A stretch of DNA of 64,000 bases, taken from contig NZ_BSTF01000001.1 of assembly GCF_030269365.1 (NCBI RefSeq), positions 868,001-932,000 of the forward strand, in the 5' to 3' direction. The notes beneath the pieces were generated by a model. The model had not been told where the DNA came from. It did no database searches and saw only the letters and a list, made by a program, of their open reading frames with translations. The number at the start of each line of letters is the position of its first letter. The first letter of the stretch is position 1. Position numbers and translations under genes: made by a program. Positions 63,222-64,000 of the stretch are shown one piece after another. Source of the stretch: Lentzea sp. NBRC 102530. GTDB taxonomy: Bacteria; Actinomycetota; Actinomycetes; Mycobacteriales; Pseudonocardiaceae.

Positions 63222-64000
63222 CTAATGCATCTGCACGTCCTGCTGAAGTCCTCCCTGGTAGGGGCGGTAGGTGACCTGGTTGCCCTCCAGCACCAGCTCG
63301 ACCTCGACCGTGTCCGGGAAGGGCGGGCCCAGGGGCGCCAGCAGCACCGGCGCGTGACCTGCCCGGTGGATCCGGACGTTGACGCCCTGCTGCGTCGCGA
63401 TCAGGTGTCCGAGCAGGTCACGGGCGTTCTGCCAGCCGTTGTTCTCGTTCGCGTCGCTGTGCATCCGCCAGTTGGCGTTCTCCACCAGCGACCCGTACAG
63501 GTGACCCTGGTGCATCGGCCTGCCGACGCCGTAGTCCGCGACGGCCTTCGTCACCTTCTGGTGCGTGGCCGCGAGCCGCACGACCTCCCTGCGCAGGGTC
63601 ATCGGGTCGACGCCGCGGGCCTGGCCGACGACCGAGTACAGGCCGTTGGGCGTGACGGGCGGCGCCGGCTGGCGGACGAGCACGTCCTCGTTCAGGTACC
63701 GCAGCTGCCGTTGCGCGGTGCTGACGTGGTCGGACGCCACCACCCCGTGCGCCGCGACGAGCTTCTGGTCCTTCTGGATGCCCGCCTGCATCTGATCGAA
63801 CGGCGCGGGCATCGGTGCCGACACCGCCGGGTTCATCTTGTTCTTCTGCAACGCGCCGAGCTGGTTCGCCATCGTCTTCGGCGGCTGCCAGGTCGTCTTC
63901 GTCTCGCCGTCCGCCGGGGGCAGGAACGGCTCCACCAGCGCGTGCTCACCGGTGGCGAGCCGGTCGCGTTCGTCGGCGAACTTCGTGCCCTTCTTGGCGG
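63222..64000 (-). CDS. Hypothetical protein, 5' end off the window
   Basis: An open frame runs from the right edge to TAG at 63224-63222 (about 259 codons visible); the GTG at 63935 is internal and unlikely to be the start. The visible part is hydrophilic (KKGTKFADERDRLATGEHAL at the edge; DQMQAGIQKDQKLVAAHGVV; MHQGHLYGSLVENANWRMHS) with no membrane segment. Family not recognised. It is followed after one base by the XRE-like gene. Confidence 0.6.
   Translation of the reverse strand, partial: AKKGTKFADERDRLATGEHALVEPFLPPADGETKTTWQPPKTMANQLGALQKNKMNPAVSAPMPAPFDQMQAGIQKDQKLVAAHGVVASDHVSTAQRQLRYLNEDVLVRQPAPPVTPNGLYSVVGQARGVDPMTLRREVVRLAATHQKVTKAVADYGVGRPMHQGHLYGSLVENANWRMHSDANENNGWQNARDLLGHLIATQQGVNVRIHRAGHAPVLLAPLGPPFPDTVEVELVLEGNQVTYRPYQGGLQQDVQMH

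Overview
The window is very GC-rich actinobacterial chromosome. An F420-dependent (LLM-class) oxidoreductase, Gly/Ala/Arg-rich proteins, abundant GTG starts, GTGA/ATGA stop-start overlaps and many apparently leaderless promoters suggest a filamentous actinomycete, plausibly of the Pseudonocardiaceae (Lentzea/Saccharothrix/Actinosynnema type). The genus is inferred from gene style only. No rRNA, tRNA, CRISPR array, transposase or prophage module was seen.

Layout. 1-3.7 kb: divergent secreted cellulases (GH9, cut by the left edge, and CBM2-GH5-X2-CBM46), each preceded by a CebR-type box. 3.6-10.9 kb: esterase and PucR-type regulator, GNAT, a TetR/MFS efflux pair with a clear palindromic operator, an exported epoxide-hydrolase-like protein, GNAT and NAD kinase. 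11.1-14.7 kb: a tightly overlapping operon of VanX-like D,D-dipeptidase, alanine racemase, D-Ala ligase and acyltransferase-3. 14.9-18.2 kb: M20 deacylase, diaminopropionate ammonia-lyase-like enzyme and a LysR regulator. 18.3-21.0 kb: LLM oxidoreductase, an alpha/beta hydrolase broken by an in-frame TAG, and an unknown protein. 21.1-23.1 kb: NAD-dependent DNA ligase. 23.1-24.8 kb: gene-free, with short tandem repeats and then three ~158-bp structured repeats, probably transcribed from the minus strand.

24.8-31.4 kb: NarL-type two-component pair, small membrane protein, ROK regulator, xylB-xylA with an operator-like palindrome, and a GDSL esterase. 31.4-33.7 kb: an EF-G paralogue behind a 32-codon leader peptide and hairpins. 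33.7-43.8 kb: EEP phosphatase/nuclease, degenerate M28-like protein, secreted proteins, GH92 mannosidase, M15 peptidase, MFS symporter, flavodoxin-like protein and a small stress-like cluster with hemerythrin. 43.9-50.6 kb: a compact metallophore-like locus around a Fur/Zur-type box: 2OG-dioxygenase and MFS exporter on one side, siderophore-type ABC importer, DUF4213/DUF364 protein and a cysteine-synthase-fold PLP enzyme on the other. 50.6-54.1 kb: DUF3040 protein, a long palindrome, and a large membrane protein joining a degenerate NTPase-like cytoplasmic region to an extracellular type-1 periplasmic-binding domain. 54.2-64 kb: TrmO, SelO, two lipoproteins, HNH protein, LysR/TDT transporter pair, RlpA-like repeat protein, a close paralogue of the metallophore MFS exporter, an XRE-type protein and a partial unknown gene at the right edge.

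Themes: plant polysaccharide use (cellulases, xylose genes, mannosidase, esterases), peptidoglycan dipeptide metabolism, and metal acquisition. The best candidates for undescribed systems are the metallophore-like locus, the structured repeat array, the EF-G leader and the receptor-like fusion protein.
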